Below, in pieces: positions 7,038 through 9,292 of a stretch of DNA of 9,292 bases; the stretch's first letter is position 1, and each line of letters starts with the position of its first letter. The DNA is from Brevundimonas sp. UBA7534 (GTDB taxonomy: Bacteria; Pseudomonadota; Alphaproteobacteria; Caulobacterales; Caulobacteraceae), in the NCBI RefSeq assembly GCF_002479325.1, contig NZ_DLMO01000136.1:1-9292 (forward strand), given 5' to 3'. The translations under genes were made by a program, and so were the position numbers. Under the pieces are notes generated by a model, which had not been told where the DNA came from, made no database searches, and worked only from the letters and a program-made list of their open reading frames with translations.

Positions 7038-8411
7038 GTGACGCCGAACGCCAAGACCGTGGATCGCACCCTGTGGTTCGAGACGGCGCTGCTGCCGGGC
7101 GGATGGGCCGACGGGGTGCGGATCGTGGTGTCCGACGGGCGGATCGCGCGGATCGAGACCGGGGCGGCCCGCAGCGGAGATGAGGGCGGGGCGGTCGCCT
7201 TGCCGGGCGTCGCCGATGTCCACAGCCACGCCTTCCAGCGCGCGATGGCCGGCCTGACCGAGGCGCGTGGGCCGACCGACGACGACTTCTGGACGTGGCG
7301 CGAGCTGATGTACCGCTTCCTGGACCGGGGCGGGCCGGACGAGATCGAAGCCATCACGGCCCTGGCCTTCATGGAGATGCTGGAAGGCGGCTTCACCCGC
7401 GTGGCGGAGTTCCACTATCTGCATAACGACCCGGCGGGCGAGGCCTATGCCGACCGCGCGGAGATCGCCGGCCGGATCGCGGCGGCGGCCGGCGAGACGG
7501 GGATCGCCCTGACGCTGTTGCCGGTCTTCTACGCCCACGCCGGATTCGGCGGAGAGGCGCCCAGCCACGGACAGAGGCGGTTCGTCAACGACCTGGACGG
7601 TTTCTCGGACCTGGTCGGCCGGTGCCGCGCCCTGACGGCGGGGGTGGAAGATGCGATTGTCGGCGTGGCGCCGCACAGCCTGAGGGCCGTGACGCCGCAC
7701 GAACTGGCGGCGATGCCAGCGCTGGCGGCCGACGGCCCCATCCATATCCATGTCGCGGAGCAGACCAGGGAGGTCGAAGACTGTCTGGCCTGGTCGGGGG
7801 CGCGGCCGGTGGAATGGCTGCTGGCCAACGCGCCGGTGGATTCTCGCTGGTGTTTGATCCACGCGACCCATGTGACCGAGGCGGAACGGCGCGGCGTGGT
7901 CGATCGTCAGGCCGCTGTCGGTCTGTGCCCTGTCACCGAGGCGAACCTGGGCGACGGGGTGTTCCCGGCCGCCGCCTATGCGCGGGCGGGCGGCCGGTTC
8001 GGCGTCGGCACGGATTCCAATGTGCAGATCGGCGTGGCCGAGGAACTTCGGATGCTGGAATACAGCCAGCGGCTGAGCCTGCGCGGGCGCGCGGTGATGG
8101 CTGACGCTGCACGCTCTACCGGCCGGGTTTTGTTCGAGCGGGCGCTGGCGGGAGGAGCACAGGCGTGCGGCGCCGAGGCGGGACTGGCCGTTGGGGCGCC
8201 CGCCGACATCGTGACGCTGGACACGGGCCGGTCCGTCTTTTCGGGCCGCAGGGGCGACGCCCTCCTGGACAGCTGGATCTTCGGGGCGCCGTCCGGGTCG
8301 GTCGCTTCGGTTTGGCGCGCGGGCGTACAGGTGGTGAAGGACGGTCGGCATGTCGCGCGCGAGGCGGTCGAGGCGCGCTATCGCCGGGCGCTGGCGACGG
8401 TGCTGGGATGA
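7038..8411 (+). CDS. hutF: Formimidoylglutamate deiminase
   Basis: Fourth step: hydrolyses N-formimino-L-glutamate to N-formyl-L-glutamate plus ammonia; a zinc amidohydrolase-superfamily enzyme. With a GTG start at 7038 the protein is 457 residues, close to the roughly 453 of Pseudomonas. Key residues, counted from that start: H62 and H64 (DVHSHAFQRAMAG), H238 and E241 (HIHVAEQ), H275 (WCLIHATH) and D326 (GTDSNVQIG). They sit a constant six residues after the Zn ligands and catalytic residues I recall for P. aeruginosa HutF. Other family blocks are FWTWRELMYRF (84-94), AEFHYLHNDP (123-132), PHSLRAVTP (212-220) and TEANLGDGVFP (300-310). The frame is open back to an ATG at 6942, but that start would run through hutG and the operator. 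GTG 7059 would give a protein seven residues shorter and also fits. The TGA overlaps the hutC ATG. Confidence 0.96.
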   Translation: MTPNAKTVDRTLWFETALLPGGWADGVRIVVSDGRIARIETGAARSGDEGGAVALPGVADVHSHAFQRAMAGLTEARGPTDDDFWTWRELMYRFLDRGGPDEIEAITALAFMEMLEGGFTRVAEFHYLHNDPAGEAYADRAEIAGRIAAAAGETGIALTLLPVFYAHAGFGGEAPSHGQRRFVNDLDGFSDLVGRCRALTAGVEDAIVGVAPHSLRAVTPHELAAMPALAADGPIHIHVAEQTREVEDCLAWSGARPVEWLLANAPVDSRWCLIHATHVTEAERRGVVDRQAAVGLCPVTEANLGDGVFPAAAYARAGGRFGVGTDSNVQIGVAEELRMLEYSQRLSLRGRAVMADAARSTGRVLFERALAGGAQACGAEAGLAVGAPADIVTLDTGRSVFSGRRGDALLDSWIFGAPSGSVASVWRAGVQVVKDGRHVAREAVEARYRRALATVLG

Positions 8412-9118
8412 GCGAGCCGCTGCACCGGCGCATCTACGCCGACCTGGAGCGGCGCATCCTGTCGGGCGACTGGGCGCCGGGCCAGCGCATTCCTTTCGAG
8501 CACGAACTGACGGCCGCTTACGGCTGTTCGCGCATGACGGTGAACAAAGCGATCTCCGAACTGGCGGGACGGGGGTTGGTGACGCGGCGGCGGCGTGCGG
8601 GGACGTTTGTCGCCCAACCCAAGGCCCATGCGGCGGTGCTGGCCATACCCGACCTGCGGGCCGAGGTGGTCGAACGAGGCCAGGCCTATGGTTATCGCCT
8701 GCTGGAGCGGCGCGAGCGGGATGCGGCGACGGAGGAGGAAAGGGAGCTGGCCGCCGACGGGCGCCTGCTTGACCTGGCTTGCCTGCACAGTGCGGATGAA
8801 ACGCCGCTGGCGCTGGAGCAGCGGCTGATCGCCCTGGCGGCCGCGCCCGAAGCCGCTGCGGTCGATTTCGGCGTCGTCCCGCCTGGATCCTGGCTGCTGG
8901 ACCAGGCGCCCTGGACCGAGGCCGAGAACCGCATCGCCGCCGTGGAGGTCGAGGCCACGGATGCGCGTTTGCTGGGCCTTAAGACCGGCGCGGCCTGCCT
9001 GCGGGTCGAGCGCCGCACCTGGCGCGACGGGCAGGGGGTGACGCGGGTGTGGCAGACCTTTCCCGGCGACCGCTACGACCTGGTCGCCCGTTTCTCGTCC
9101 CGAGGAGACCGCCGATGA
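8408..9118 (+). CDS. hutC: Histidine utilisation repressor, GntR family HutC
   Basis: A 236-residue transcription factor with an N-terminal GntR winged helix-turn-helix (about 5-70; PLHRRIYADLERRILSGDW, then YGCSRMTVNKAISELAGRG as the recognition region and RRRRAGTFV as the wing), followed by a UTRA effector-binding domain (about 75-230) ending in the characteristic ERRTWRDGQGVTRVWQTFPG-like strands and YDLVARF. Known HutC proteins bind urocanate in this domain and leave the operator. The frame is open upstream to 8165, but ATG 8408 gives the canonical HutC N-terminus and overlaps the hutF stop in an ATGA, so translation is likely coupled to hutF. Its own TGA overlaps the hutI start. Being inside the arm it should repress, it is predicted to be autoregulated through the palindrome at 6997-7010. 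Confidence 0.95.
   Translation: MSEPLHRRIYADLERRILSGDWAPGQRIPFEHELTAAYGCSRMTVNKAISELAGRGLVTRRRRAGTFVAQPKAHAAVLAIPDLRAEVVERGQAYGYRLLERRERDAATEEERELAADGRLLDLACLHSADETPLALEQRLIALAAAPEAAAVDFGVVPPGSWLLDQAPWTEAENRIAAVEVEATDARLLGLKTGAACLRVERRTWRDGQGVTRVWQTFPGDRYDLVARFSSRGDRR
9102..9107 (+). promoter_or_regulatory. Ribosome binding site of hutI
   Basis: GAGGAG within the end of hutC, seven bases before the ATG at 9115. It is a good Shine-Dalgarno match that supports independent or coupled initiation of hutI at the ATGA overlap. Confidence 0.7.
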
Positions 9119-9292
9119 AGGCCGACCGCCTGCTGATCGATTGCCATGTCGCCGCCATGACGGAAGGCGGCGCGGCCTACGGCGCGATCGAGGACGCCGC
9201 CGTGGTGGTCGCTGACGGACGGATCGCCTGGGTCGGGCCGCGCGCGGACATGCCGACGGTGAACGCCGCCGAGGTCGAGCGGCTGGACGGCC
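9115..9292 (+). CDS. hutI: Imidazolonepropionase, N-terminal fragment (runs off the window)
   Basis: Third step: hydrolyses 4-imidazolone-5-propionate to N-formimino-L-glutamate; a metal-dependent amidohydrolase. Only the first 59 residues are present. They include YGAIEDAAVVVADGRIAWVG (22-41) followed by PRADMP (42-47), a typical opening of HutI with the small N-terminal beta-sandwich of the superfamily. The metal-binding HxH motif would come just beyond the window edge, so catalytic residues cannot be checked. The identification is strengthened by position: it is the one pathway enzyme otherwise missing, it follows hutC with an ATGA overlap, and it has a good ribosome binding site. A general amidohydrolase is the alternative, but unlikely in this context. 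Confidence 0.92.
   Translation, partial: MKADRLLIDCHVAAMTEGGAAYGAIEDAAVVVADGRIAWVGPRADMPTVNAAEVERLDG

Noticed and set aside
6965..7396. N-terminal extension of hutG to a start at 7396
   Set aside because: The extension would run antisense through hutF and the operator. ATG 6964 has a strong ribosome binding site and gives the normal HutG N-terminus.
7002..8351. A 449-codon open frame on the minus strand opposite hutF
   Set aside because: hutF in this span has complete catalytic motifs; the antisense translation shows none and has a shadow-like composition.
8165..8407. N-terminal extension of hutC upstream of 8408
   Set aside because: It would overlap hutF by over 240 bp, and the residues before MSEPLHRRIY do not belong to the GntR fold.

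Overview
The window is a GC-rich (by eye roughly two thirds G+C, not counted), densely packed bacterial chromosome segment. It suggests an alphaproteobacterium, most likely of the Caulobacterales (Brevundimonas/Caulobacter type). This rests on codon use, the type 2 isopentenyl-diphosphate isomerase and the style of the histidine-utilisation genes; no rRNA or other firm taxonomic marker is present.

Layout. Bases 1-980 (+) hold the 3' end of a gene for a protein made of tandem PPC (bacterial pre-peptidase C-terminal) domains. Bases 1001-2032 (+) encode a type 2 isopentenyl-diphosphate isomerase (fni/idi2). The rest, 2029-9292, is a histidine utilisation (hut) locus built as two divergent arms. 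The left arm, read on the minus strand, is hutG-hutU-BASS family transporter-hutH (6964 down to 2029). The right arm, on the plus strand, is hutF-hutC-hutI (7038 to beyond the window end). The arms are separated by 73 bp holding a perfect 14-bp palindrome, TATGTCTAGACATA, which contains the GTnTAnAC core known for HutC-subfamily GntR repressors.

Function. All five enzymes of the five-step pathway are encoded. HutH turns histidine into urocanate plus ammonia, HutU makes imidazolone propionate, HutI makes N-formimino-glutamate, HutF releases ammonia to give N-formylglutamate, and HutG releases formate to give glutamate. HutC should repress both arms and be relieved by urocanate. Four-base ATGA overlaps (hutG/hutU, hutF/hutC, hutC/hutI) point to translational coupling. 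fni and hutH converge with interlocking stop codons, leaving no room for a terminator.

The least ordinary element is the transporter between hutU and hutH. It is a BASS (bile acid:sodium symporter/SLC10-like) protein instead of a usual HutT/HutM amino-acid permease. It appears to have the short, nine-helix form and carries non-standard residues at positions that form the sodium sites in characterised homologues. I found no tRNA, rRNA, CRISPR array, insertion sequence or prophage gene.
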